This document shows positions 34,457 through 42,812 of a stretch of DNA of 64,000 nt, piece after piece. The DNA lies in assembly GCA_937929805.1 (NCBI GenBank), contig CALFUT010000024.1:1-64000 (forward strand), written 5' to 3'. Position 1 is the first letter of the stretch; each line of letters begins with the position of its first letter. The stretch is from an uncultured Pirellulaceae bacterium (GTDB lineage: Bacteria; Planctomycetota; Planctomycetia; Pirellulales; Pirellulaceae). A model generated the notes under the pieces. That model searched no databases. It was not told the origin of the DNA and was given only the letters and a program-made list of their open reading frames with translations. Both the position numbers and the translations under genes were made by a program.

Positions 34457-37255
34457 ATGAACGCCTACGAAGACTACCTGAAAGAAATCGAAGAACGAAA
34501 AAAAGAAGGGCTCAACCCAAAGCCGATCGACGGGGCTGAGTTGCTGGGCGTGCTCGTTGAGCAAATCAAGGACGCGGATCACCGTCACCGCGAGGACTCG
34601 TTAAAGTTCTTCATCTACAACGTCTTGCCGGGAACTACCAGTGCGGCCGCTGGGAAAGCTAAGTTCTTAAAAGAAATCATTTTGGGCGAGTCGCAGGTTC
34701 CGGAGATTACGCCGGAGTTTGCCTTTGAGCAACTTTCTCACATGAAAGGCGGACCGTCGATCGACGTGCTGCTAGATTTGGCGCTCGGTGACGACGCGGC
34801 CATCGCCAAGGAAGCGGCCGAGACATTGAAGACGCAGGTCTTCCTTTACGAGGCCGATATGGGGCGGCTTGAGACAGCGTTTAAAGGTGGCAGCGCGATT
34901 GCGAAAGATGTTCTTGAGAGTTACGCAAAAGCCGAATTTTTCACCAAGCTTCCCGAAGTGCCAGAAGAGATCAAAGTGGTCACTTACGTGGCAGGCGTTG
35001 GCGATATCTCCACCGACTTGTTGTCACCCGGCAGTGAAGCTCATTCGCGATCCGATCGTGAACTTCATGGTAAATGCCTAATCGACGAAAAGGCTCAGCG
35101 CGAGCTTGTGGCACTCAAAGAACAACATCCGGACAAACGGGTCATGATGCTTGCTGAAAAAGGCACCATGGGCGTCGGATCTTCTCGCATGTCGGGCGTC
35201 AACAACGTGGCACTCTGGATCGGCAAGCAAGCCAGCCCCTACGTGCCCTTTATCAATATCGCTCCGGTGCTTGCGGGTACGAATGGGATCTCTCCGATTT
35301 TCCTGACCACGGTAGATGTTACCGGTGGTATTGGAATCGACCTGAAAAACTGGGTCAAGAAAACAGACGGCGACGGAAATGTGGTCACCGATGAAGACGG
35401 CGAACCTGTCTTGGAACAGGTTTATTCGGTGGATACGGGCACGGTCCTGACGATCAACACCAAGAAGAAAAAGCTGTACAACGGCGACAAGGAACTGATC
35501 GATATTTCGAAGGCGATGACGCCTCAAAAGATGGAGTTCATGAGAGCCGGTGGGTCTTATGCGATTGTCTTCGGAAAGAAGCTACAGACATTCGCGGCCA
35601 AGACTTTGGGAATCGAAGTTCCTCCTGTGTTTGCTCCTTCGAAAGAGATCTCGCATGAAGGCCAAGGTCTGACCGCGGTCGAAAAGATCTTCAATAAGAA
35701 CGCCGTTGGCACGACGCCGGGCAAAGTGTTGCACGCTGGTTCGGACGTTCGCGTGGAAGTGAATATCGTTGGCTCGCAAGACACGACCGGCCTGATGACG
35801 TCGCAGGAATTGGAGATGATGGCCGCTACCGTTATCTCGCCGATCGTTGATGGTGCTTACCAATCCGGGTGTCACACCGCTTCGGTTTGGGACAAGAAAT
35901 CGCAGGAGAACATCCCGCGACTGATGAAGTTCATGAACGACTTCGGCTTGATCACCGCTCGGGATCCCAAAGGCGTCTATCCTCCTTTGACCGACGTGAT
36001 TCACAAAATGCTCAACGATCTGACGGTCGATGACTGGGCAATCATTGTCGGCGGTGACTCGCACACGCGCATGTCCAAGGGCGTCGCGTTCGGAGCGGAT
36101 TCGGGAACCGTTGCGTTGGCTTTGGCGACGGGCGAGGCTTCGATGCCGATCCCCGAGTCCGTCAAAGTGACGTTCAAGGGTGAAATGCTTGATCACATGG
36201 ATTTCCGTGACGTCGTGCATGCCACTCAAGCTCAGATGTTGGACAAGTTTGGAGGCGACAACGTTTTTCAAGGCCGAATCATCGAGGTCCATATTGGAAC
36301 GTTGCCGTCTGATCAGGCATTTACTTTCACCGACTGGACAGCTGAGATGAAAGCCAAGGCGTCGATCTGCATCTCGCAGGACGATACATTGATCGAGTCA
36401 CTGGAAATTGCCAAAGGCCGAATCCAGGTCATGATCGATAAGGGTATGGACAACAAGATCAAGGTCCTGCAAGGTCTGGTCGACATCGCGAATCGGCGGA
36501 TCGAAGAAATTCGCAGCGGCAAGAAGCCGGCGCTCAAGCCGGACGACAACGCGAAGTACTACGCCGAGTTCGAAGTTGACTTGAACATCATTGATGAACC
36601 GATGATCGCTGACCCAGACGTTCACAACGAGGACGTTTCGAAGCGATACACCCACGATACGATTCGGGAGCTTTCTTACTACGAAGGTAAGAAGAAGATT
36701 GACCTTGGCTTTGTCGGGTCGTGCATGGTGCACAAAGGAGACATGAAGATTCTTGCCAAGATGCTTCGCAACTTGGAAGACCAGCAGGGAACGGTCAAGT
36801 TCAACGCGCCACTGGTAGTCGCGGCTCCAACCTACAACATCATTGAAGAGCTTAAGCAAGAAGGTGATTGGGAGATTCTTCAGAAGTATTCTGGTTTCGA
36901 GTTCAACGACTTGCTGCCAAAAGCACAGGCTCGCACTGAATACGAAAACATGATGTACCTCGAACGGCCCGGCTGCAATCTTTGCATGGGCAACCAAGAG
37001 AAAGCCGCTAAAGGCGATACCGTCTTGGCAACGTCGACGCGTTTGTTCAAAGGACGTGTTGTGGCAGACTCGGACCGCAAGAAAGGCGAGTCGTTATTGG
37101 CTTCGACGCCGGTCGTGGTTTTGGCCGCGATCCTTGGCCGGACACCAACGATCGAGGAATACAAGGACGCCGTCCTTGGCATCGAGCTGACCAAATTCGC
37201 CCCGCCTGTCAAAGAGATGAGCACCGTCGGGCCAACGGACTTGGTTAACTTTTAG
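34457..37255 (+). CDS. acnB: Aconitate hydratase B
   Basis: This 932-residue protein begins with an AcnB-type HEAT-like domain (MNAYEDYLKEIEERKKEG) and continues into the aconitase core. The Fe-S ligand cysteines are visible in VGSCMVHKGDM (about residue 755) and PGCNLCMGNQEKA (about 836-848), and the active-site segment DSHTRMSKGVAFGADSG is present. These match AcnB, not AcnA. It interconverts citrate and isocitrate in the TCA cycle and may also act on 2-methylisocitrate. It is somewhat longer than the E. coli enzyme (865). The ATG at 34457 is chosen; the frame is open to 34157 without family-like sequence. Confidence 0.93.
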   Translation: MNAYEDYLKEIEERKKEGLNPKPIDGAELLGVLVEQIKDADHRHREDSLKFFIYNVLPGTTSAAAGKAKFLKEIILGESQVPEITPEFAFEQLSHMKGGPSIDVLLDLALGDDAAIAKEAAETLKTQVFLYEADMGRLETAFKGGSAIAKDVLESYAKAEFFTKLPEVPEEIKVVTYVAGVGDISTDLLSPGSEAHSRSDRELHGKCLIDEKAQRELVALKEQHPDKRVMMLAEKGTMGVGSSRMSGVNNVALWIGKQASPYVPFINIAPVLAGTNGISPIFLTTVDVTGGIGIDLKNWVKKTDGDGNVVTDEDGEPVLEQVYSVDTGTVLTINTKKKKLYNGDKELIDISKAMTPQKMEFMRAGGSYAIVFGKKLQTFAAKTLGIEVPPVFAPSKEISHEGQGLTAVEKIFNKNAVGTTPGKVLHAGSDVRVEVNIVGSQDTTGLMTSQELEMMAATVISPIVDGAYQSGCHTASVWDKKSQENIPRLMKFMNDFGLITARDPKGVYPPLTDVIHKMLNDLTVDDWAIIVGGDSHTRMSKGVAFGADSGTVALALATGEASMPIPESVKVTFKGEMLDHMDFRDVVHATQAQMLDKFGGDNVFQGRIIEVHIGTLPSDQAFTFTDWTAEMKAKASICISQDDTLIESLEIAKGRIQVMIDKGMDNKIKVLQGLVDIANRRIEEIRSGKKPALKPDDNAKYYAEFEVDLNIIDEPMIADPDVHNEDVSKRYTHDTIRELSYYEGKKKIDLGFVGSCMVHKGDMKILAKMLRNLEDQQGTVKFNAPLVVAAPTYNIIEELKQEGDWEILQKYSGFEFNDLLPKAQARTEYENMMYLERPGCNLCMGNQEKAAKGDTVLATSTRLFKGRVVADSDRKKGESLLASTPVVVLAAILGRTPTIEEYKDAVLGIELTKFAPPVKEMSTVGPTDLVNF

Positions 37256-37296
37256 TCGTTTGGGGTGTCGTCGAAGTGAAACGCCAACTGGCCAGT

Positions 37297-37965
37297 CGGG
37301 AGGGGAAGGCTCCGTCCGCCCCACTTCGATGGTTGAGCTTTTTTCTGGGTACGGCTCGGACGGAGCCTCGACCCTCCCGGAGATGCACGTTTCTGGGTAC
37401 GGCTCGGTCGGCGTCTCGGTTTAAGGTTGCCGCGTCCGTCAGTCGCAAGAAAACAAAGTGCAGGGGGGAATGCTCCGTCCGCCCCACTTCGATGGTTGAG
37501 CTTTTTTCTGGGTACGGCTCGGACGGAGCCTCGACCCTCCCGGACATACACGTTGCTCCGCAGGGTCGGTCTGCACCTCGGTTTAAGGTTACCGCGTCGT
37601 TAGTCGCAAGAAAGCAAAGTGGAGGGAGGGGAAGGCTCCGTCCGTCCCACTTCGTTGGCTGAGCTTTTTTCTGGGTACGGCTCGGACGGAGCCTCGACCC
37701 TCCCGGAGATGCACGTTACCCCGCACGGCTCGGTCGGCGCCTCGATTTAAGGTTGCCGCGTCCGTCAGTCGCAAGAAAATAAAGTGCAGGGAGTGGAAGG
37801 CTCCGTCCGCCCCACTTCGATGGCTGAGCTTTTTTCTGGGCACGGCTCGGACGGAGCCTCGGCCCTCCCGGAGATGCACGTTGCTCCGCACGGCTCGGAC
37901 GGAGCCTCGACCCTCCCGGACATGCACGTTTCTGGGAACGGCTCGGGCGGAGCCTCGGCCCTCCC
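37297..37965. repeat. Tandem array of the GGCTCCGTCCG element with about 165-bp period
   Basis: Four copies of the 82-84 bp palindromic element (about 37297-37379, 37463-37543, 37624-37705 and 37789-37870) are separated by a similar 80-bp spacer. The spacer contains GGTTTAAGGTTGCCGCGTCC and AGTCGCAAGAAA. Two extra right arms follow, ending near 37919 and 37965. The elements are inverted relative to the copies at 8475 and 45253. The array fills the region between the convergent acnB and M42 peptidase genes. The encoded peptide repeats (REGEAPSEP-like) are not treated as protein. Confidence 0.85.
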
Positions 37966-38034
37966 GACAACGCCTCACCTTAGATACTCTGGTCGATCTT
38001 CGTTGTTCGCTAAAACAATATCGTTTCTCGAATG

Positions 38035-39105
38035 CTAAGCCGTTGACTTTGGGATGAAATCCTCGGCGTTTGCGACGGACTGCGCAAAGTGAGCCAGCAG
38101 GCTGGCCGCGTTGTCGATGTCCTTTAGCGAGATCGTTTCCACCGCGCTGTGCATGTAGCGGTTCGGGATCGCCAAAATTCCTGTCGCCACGCCACCGCGA
38201 GTGATCTGCAACGCGTTCGAGTCGTTCGGTGCGGCACGACCGAGCGCGTTGAATTGGACGGGTAGGTCGTTTTCACCCGCGAGCGACTTTAGACGACTGG
38301 CGACTTCCGGGTTGATGTTTGGGCCGCGAACAATCACTGGGCCGCCGCCCAGATCAATTTCTCCCTGCTGCCGCTTGTCGATGGTTGGGCAGTCGGTTGC
38401 ATGAGTCACATCGACAGCGATTCCGATGTGGGGATCCACGGTGTATGCCGCGGTTCTTGCGCCACGCAATCCAATTTCTTCCTGCACCGTGCTGACCGCG
38501 TAGAAGCCCACGTTCGAATTCAATTGAGTGGCTCGTCGTAGTGCCTCGACAACGACCCAGACACCGGTTCGGTTGTCCATCGCTGGCGAGGTTGCCAAGC
38601 CGTTCCTCAACTCTTTCATGCCCAGCGGGAAGGTAACGCTGTCTCCAATCTCAACCAACGATTCGGCGTCTTCCTTCGATTCCGCGCCGATGTCGATCCA
38701 GAGGTCCTTAAGCTTGACGACCTTCTTTCGCTCGCTTTCGTCCAGCAGATGAATGGCTTTGCGAGCGATGACTCCATCGACCGGACCATTGGCGGTCCAG
38801 ACGACCATGCGTTGACCAATCAGTTGCTGTGGATCCCACCCACCAACGGTTTGCGTATACAGAAAACCAGATTCGTCGATGTGAGAAACCAGCAGGCCGA
38901 TTTGGTCGCAATGGCCGGCCAGCATGATCCGGACATCGGCGTCAGGGTTCTTGCAGAGAATTACGTTCCCATGCAGATCCGTCGTGATTGAGTCCGTAAA
39001 ATCGGCGGCATAGGCGCGGACCACGTCCTGAACTTTTTGTTCGTACCCAGAGACGCCGGGCGTTGCCAGTAGCGTTTCAAAAAACGTTCGTGCGGAAGAC
39101 TCCAT
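38035..39105 (-). CDS. M42 family aminopeptidase (FrvX/glutamyl aminopeptidase type)
   Basis: The 356 residues show the M42 dinuclear-zinc layout: the metal ligand motif MLAGHCDQIG, SPAMDNRTGVWVVVEAL with the bridging Asp, the catalytic Glu pair in VSTVQEEIGLRGA, GIAVDVTHATDCP, and a C-terminal metal His in NRYMHSAVETI. Family members form tetrahedral, dodecameric peptidases in the cytoplasm that trim short peptides. The ATG at 39105 matches the family start; the frame extends to a TTG at 39150. It is followed upstream by the S41 peptidase gene on the same strand. Confidence 0.9.
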   Translation of the reverse strand: MESSARTFFETLLATPGVSGYEQKVQDVVRAYAADFTDSITTDLHGNVILCKNPDADVRIMLAGHCDQIGLLVSHIDESGFLYTQTVGGWDPQQLIGQRMVVWTANGPVDGVIARKAIHLLDESERKKVVKLKDLWIDIGAESKEDAESLVEIGDSVTFPLGMKELRNGLATSPAMDNRTGVWVVVEALRRATQLNSNVGFYAVSTVQEEIGLRGARTAAYTVDPHIGIAVDVTHATDCPTIDKRQQGEIDLGGGPVIVRGPNINPEVASRLKSLAGENDLPVQFNALGRAAPNDSNALQITRGGVATGILAIPNRYMHSAVETISLKDIDNAASLLAHFAQSVANAEDFIPKSTA

Positions 39106-39173
39106 CGATAATCCTGTCGTTTGGGTACTGGTAAAACAATCTGGTTTCAAAAACCGGCCAAGTGTGTGACGGT

Positions 39174-40628
39174 CTAAGCCGCTTGTGGAATCGTTGCAGG
39201 TTTCGTTGACTTCAAAAAATCCAACGCTCGCTGAAAGGGTTTGTCTTGATAATTGTTCGGGTCGATGGGTGCAAGAGAAGGAGCTTTGCCCGATGAGTCA
39301 TCCGGGCTTTCGATTGATTCGTTTGGAGGGACTTGCTGGACATCGGAATCAACGTTCACCGAGTCCGTTTTTCGATTCTCGTCGGTTTTGTTTGCCGACT
39401 TCAGGAGTACGTCCGGAAACTTCATGCCGCCCGTGAGCACCCGCAGTTCGTATTCACTGCGGTAATACTCGTTTCGCTGTGCCTCGAGCTCTGAAAGTTC
39501 CACTTCGTAACCAGCATCGGGCTGAACACCCCACTCGGTTGCGCCGTCTTCTTTCGCAAAATCTCGATCGATATTTTTTCCGCTCGGCCGCCAATAGCTG
39601 GATGTTGTCAGCTTGAGCGCGCTTTCGCCTCGCTCGATCGGCAGCACGTCCTGAACGGTCCCTTTGCCCCACGTTTGCTCGCCAATCAAGGTCGCTCGGC
39701 CGTGATCCTGCAGGCATCCCGCCATGATTTCACTGGCGCTTGCCGAGTATCGATCGATCAACACGACGATTGGGATACGCGTGCTGAGGATTGGTGCCGT
39801 CTGGGAGGAGTAAGTTCTTTGCGTGATTTCGCGCTGCCGTGTTCGAATGCTAACGATGTCCAATTCGCTGGGCAGCAACATGTCGCAAAGCTCAATGGCA
39901 CAATCAAGAAGGCCACCTGAGTTGCCCCGAAGATCAATGATCAGGCTTTCGATGTTGCCCTCAAGTTGCTCCAACGTGGATCGAAATTCTTTCGTGGTTT
40001 CTTTTCCGAACGACACGATTCGCACGTAGCCGATCTTTGGTTCGTTTTCGACAGCGAATTTCCACTCGCCAGTGGCAAGCCAACGATCGCCTCGGACGCT
40101 TGGCACGTCGATCACTTCGCGTACCATTTCAAAGTTCATCGATTCGCCGTTTCGCGAAACGGTCAGCTTCACCGGCTCGCCGACGTCACCTTTCATTCGC
40201 TTGATCGCATCGTCAGGCTTTTCCTCACCTAGGCTAGTGCCGTCGATTGCTGTGATAATGTCACCGGGTTCGAGCCCGGCTAGATCGGCCGGAGATCCGG
40301 GGAACGCGGCACGAACAAATAGCTTTGCGGGCGATTCGTCACGCCCCACAAATACTCCGATGCCGCCAAATTGCTGGTCGATGCTGGTTTGGAAGTTGTC
40401 TAGATCGTCGTCGTGCAAATACCGTGAGTGCCGATCCAGTTTCGAAACCAGCCCATCCATCGCCGCATCAAACAAGTCGTCGGGCGACCTTGACTGCAAC
40501 GCTCGATCTTCGACCACGCTCAGTGCCTCAGCAAAAATATTGGCATAGCGGTTGCGGGCTGCGACAGAATAGCAGGCGACCGACAGGACCGCGGCGATGA
40601 CGATGATAAGCAGATTTCTTAGCGGCAT
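39174..40628 (-). CDS. S41 family C-terminal processing peptidase
   Basis: This 484-residue protein has an N-terminal membrane anchor or signal (LLIIVIAAVLSVACYSV). A PDZ domain (FGGIGVFVG ... GLEPGDIITAIDGTS, about 88-160) follows, and then the tail-specific protease core. The catalytic Ser is in DRYSASASEIMAG and the Lys in GEQTWGKGTVQDV. A low-complexity Ser/Asp/Pro-rich tail precedes a final helical end. It acts in the periplasm or at the inner membrane on C-termini of envelope proteins. It lies 68 bases upstream of the M42 peptidase gene, same strand, possibly one transcript. Confidence 0.9.
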   Translation of the reverse strand: MPLRNLLIIVIAAVLSVACYSVAARNRYANIFAEALSVVEDRALQSRSPDDLFDAAMDGLVSKLDRHSRYLHDDDLDNFQTSIDQQFGGIGVFVGRDESPAKLFVRAAFPGSPADLAGLEPGDIITAIDGTSLGEEKPDDAIKRMKGDVGEPVKLTVSRNGESMNFEMVREVIDVPSVRGDRWLATGEWKFAVENEPKIGYVRIVSFGKETTKEFRSTLEQLEGNIESLIIDLRGNSGGLLDCAIELCDMLLPSELDIVSIRTRQREITQRTYSSQTAPILSTRIPIVVLIDRYSASASEIMAGCLQDHGRATLIGEQTWGKGTVQDVLPIERGESALKLTTSSYWRPSGKNIDRDFAKEDGATEWGVQPDAGYEVELSELEAQRNEYYRSEYELRVLTGGMKFPDVLLKSANKTDENRKTDSVNVDSDVQQVPPNESIESPDDSSGKAPSLAPIDPNNYQDKPFQRALDFLKSTKPATIPQAA

Positions 40629-40922
40629 CCGCCGTGGTTCCCATCAAAAAGAGAAATCAAGTTGCAAGTTACAAGAGAATTGAGTCCCGCTCTCTTCCCC
40701 GTCGTCCGCCCCGCGCAAGCCAAAATTGAGTCGACAATCGTTTGCGCAGGTTGTTAACCAGAGGTTCGAGTGCCGCGGCAAGTGAGTTTACTCTATTCGG
40801 GGCTTCGTCTCAAAAGGGCTGGCGTCGCCAAAATGGCATTTTGACAATTCGTCGACGGTTTCAGACACCCCGAAATTCCTTTCGCAGCCTTGATCGAGCG
40901 AGGCCGAGATGAGGTCGGCAGT

Positions 40923-41789
40923 TTAAGAGCCAGAAGCCGCATCGGCGTTCATCCGATGTTGTGAATGGGCGGCTTGTTTATCATGCGATGCAACGTGATG
41001 GCGGTTGATCGAAACTTCAATGGCGTATTTCAGGTCATTTGGTTGGAAAGGTTTGGAGACAATTTCATGAATGCCTCGTCTTGAAGCGGCCTCCACGTCT
41101 TGCGTGCGCGGAAAGTTCAGCAGCAATGTCGTGGGCTTGCGCGTCAATATCGAATCTAGCCAGTCGATGCGACTGTGGAGTTCGGCCGTGAATGAATTCG
41201 CGTCGATGCAGATGGCTGAAACATGGTTGGCCGTGTCCGTGTCAAAGGTCGCTCGCTCGATCCAGCAAGATTTCCATCCATGCGGTTCCAAGGTATCGCG
41301 AAGGTACTCAAACTGATTTTGGTCGGCCGCGCTAATCGCGATCAGGGTGTCGGTGATTGGTTCGTTGGCGTTGATCGCATTGGCCAACGTGTCATCGGAG
41401 TCCGTCGCGGTACCCGGTTGATGCCAAATGGTGATCCCCGCGTCTAAGAGATTTTTTGAGAACTGATCGAATCGTCCTGACCACTGGTGCCAATAGATTC
41501 TTCGAACACCGGGCCACGGGACATCGGATCTCATGCCGCCTTCGCACCAACTTCCCAGCAGCGCTACGATGGGAGTCGTCGGATGAGTCGCTTGGAGCTT
41601 CTCTACCGTTTCAGCAGGGATTTGATCGGGCCGAGCTTGAGCCAAGACAATTAGATCAAAATTCTGATCGGAGATGGATTCTAGCCGAGCCACTTGCATC
41701 AACGTGACGGGCGTCGGGAAGCTGGCCAAGATCGCTCGAAACTCATCGTGCCAGTAATCACCACTAATCAGAACTCGTGTCTCGTTCAT
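40923..41789 (-). CDS. Hypothetical protein with receiver-like domains
   Basis: The 288-residue protein appears to contain two alpha/beta units. The N-terminal one (TRVLISGDYWHDEF ... FDLIVLAQARPDQIP ... TPIVALLGSWCEGG) and the C-terminal one (AICIDANSF ... TLLLNFPRTQDVEAASRRGIHEIVSKPFQPNDLKYAI) resemble CheY-like receiver folds. The latter has the KPF lysine but no clear phosphoacceptor pocket, so it may be a pseudo-receiver. No output domain is visible. The ATG at 41789 is chosen; the frame continues to 41849. It precedes nothing else on the strand for 294 bases. Confidence 0.6.
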   Translation of the reverse strand: MNETRVLISGDYWHDEFRAILASFPTPVTLMQVARLESISDQNFDLIVLAQARPDQIPAETVEKLQATHPTTPIVALLGSWCEGGMRSDVPWPGVRRIYWHQWSGRFDQFSKNLLDAGITIWHQPGTATDSDDTLANAINANEPITDTLIAISAADQNQFEYLRDTLEPHGWKSCWIERATFDTDTANHVSAICIDANSFTAELHSRIDWLDSILTRKPTTLLLNFPRTQDVEAASRRGIHEIVSKPFQPNDLKYAIEVSINRHHVASHDKQAAHSQHRMNADAASGS

Positions 41790-41940
41790 AGCGCGCTCCG
41801 TGCCTATGCAAAATTTCTGTTTGGAAATCAGATTTTTTAGCGACGGCATGGAACCGAATCGGTGTGGTGCAAACTCAAATCGAGATCAAAGCGAACATCC
41901 AGTTGCATTCAGAGTTTGCCAATTCAGTCATGCTAAGCCG

Positions 41941-42651
41941 CTAGGACATATTATGATCGAATTCCGCAATTGATTTCCATGCCGATTCTGGACTTTCTGC
42001 TTCTCGGAGCGCTGTCAGAAAGTCGTCTTGTTGGATTAGGCGGCTGAGACGGGCCAAAAGTCGCAGGTGCATTGCTTCGCTCATTGACCCAATCAGGAAA
42101 AATATATCGGTTAACGCACCGCGTGGACCGCCGAACGGAATTCCCGCATAAGTAATGCCCAACGCCAGAAATGGCTCGCCCATAATGCTCGGAATCGGTC
42201 GGCGAGGGTGCAGCAGTGCCACTCCGTTGTCCAACGCGGTGGGGTGCAACGCTTCACGGCTGCGCAACGCATCGGCCATCTTTTCAGCCTCCCATAGTCG
42301 ACCGGTCATCGCCGTTTGCTGACAGATCTTGTCGATCACCGACCGTTTGGTCTTGGCCATGAACGGCACAAAAATGCAGTCGGGTTTGAGCAAATCAGAA
42401 ATTTCGAATGGCTCGGGTGTTTCTTTTTTATCTTGAAGATCAAGCACTCGATCTACTTCGTCCAGTTCTCGTTCGCCCGAAGCTCCAATTTTTTCTTCAA
42501 ACCACTGATGAATTTCTGCGCGAGAAAACCGCCACTCACCACCGATACGGCGGCCCGGCAGACGGCCTCGATCAGTCATCCGTCGCACCTGATCCGGCTG
42601 TAAATGTAGGAATTGGGCGAGCGACAATAAATCAAAATCTTCTTCAGGCAT
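41941..42651 (-). CDS. HTH (excisionase-type) fused to PTS EIIA-like domain
   Basis: Residues 8-52 form a MerR/excisionase-like DNA-binding domain (SLAQFLHLQPDQVRRMTDRG, then GGEWRFSRAEIHQWF). Residues 83-235 form a fructose/mannitol-type (PTS EIIA 2) domain with the candidate phospho-histidine in DNGVALLHPRRP (H148) and the IPFGGPRGALTDIFFLIGS segment. The fusion suggests a regulator that senses nitrogen-PTS or sugar-PTS phosphorylation rather than a transporter subunit. No EIIB/EIIC gene is nearby. The ATG at 42651 is used; a TTG at 42666 is possible. It is divergent from the Mur-ligase-like gene. Confidence 0.8.
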   Translation of the reverse strand: MPEEDFDLLSLAQFLHLQPDQVRRMTDRGRLPGRRIGGEWRFSRAEIHQWFEEKIGASGERELDEVDRVLDLQDKKETPEPFEISDLLKPDCIFVPFMAKTKRSVIDKICQQTAMTGRLWEAEKMADALRSREALHPTALDNGVALLHPRRPIPSIMGEPFLALGITYAGIPFGGPRGALTDIFFLIGSMSEAMHLRLLARLSRLIQQDDFLTALREAESPESAWKSIAEFDHNMS

Positions 42652-42812
42652 TCGACCGGCAACCAATAGGAAAACGCAAACTCGAAATCGATCAACCTCA
42701 GTTTCAAAATGTTGATAGCGTATCTTTGCATGTAGATCGGATCGTCGCTAGGGATTCGTCTTGACCAAGATTCGCGTTTGGCCAGAATCATCCTCGTTCG
42801 ACAGGAAGTCGG

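Noticed and set aside
37589-37978. Long frames through the 37.3-38.0 kb array encoding REGEAPSEP/GSDGASPS-type repeats.
   Set aside because: Frames exist on several strands and frames because the repeat length is a multiple of three in places; they lack starts, signals and family features.
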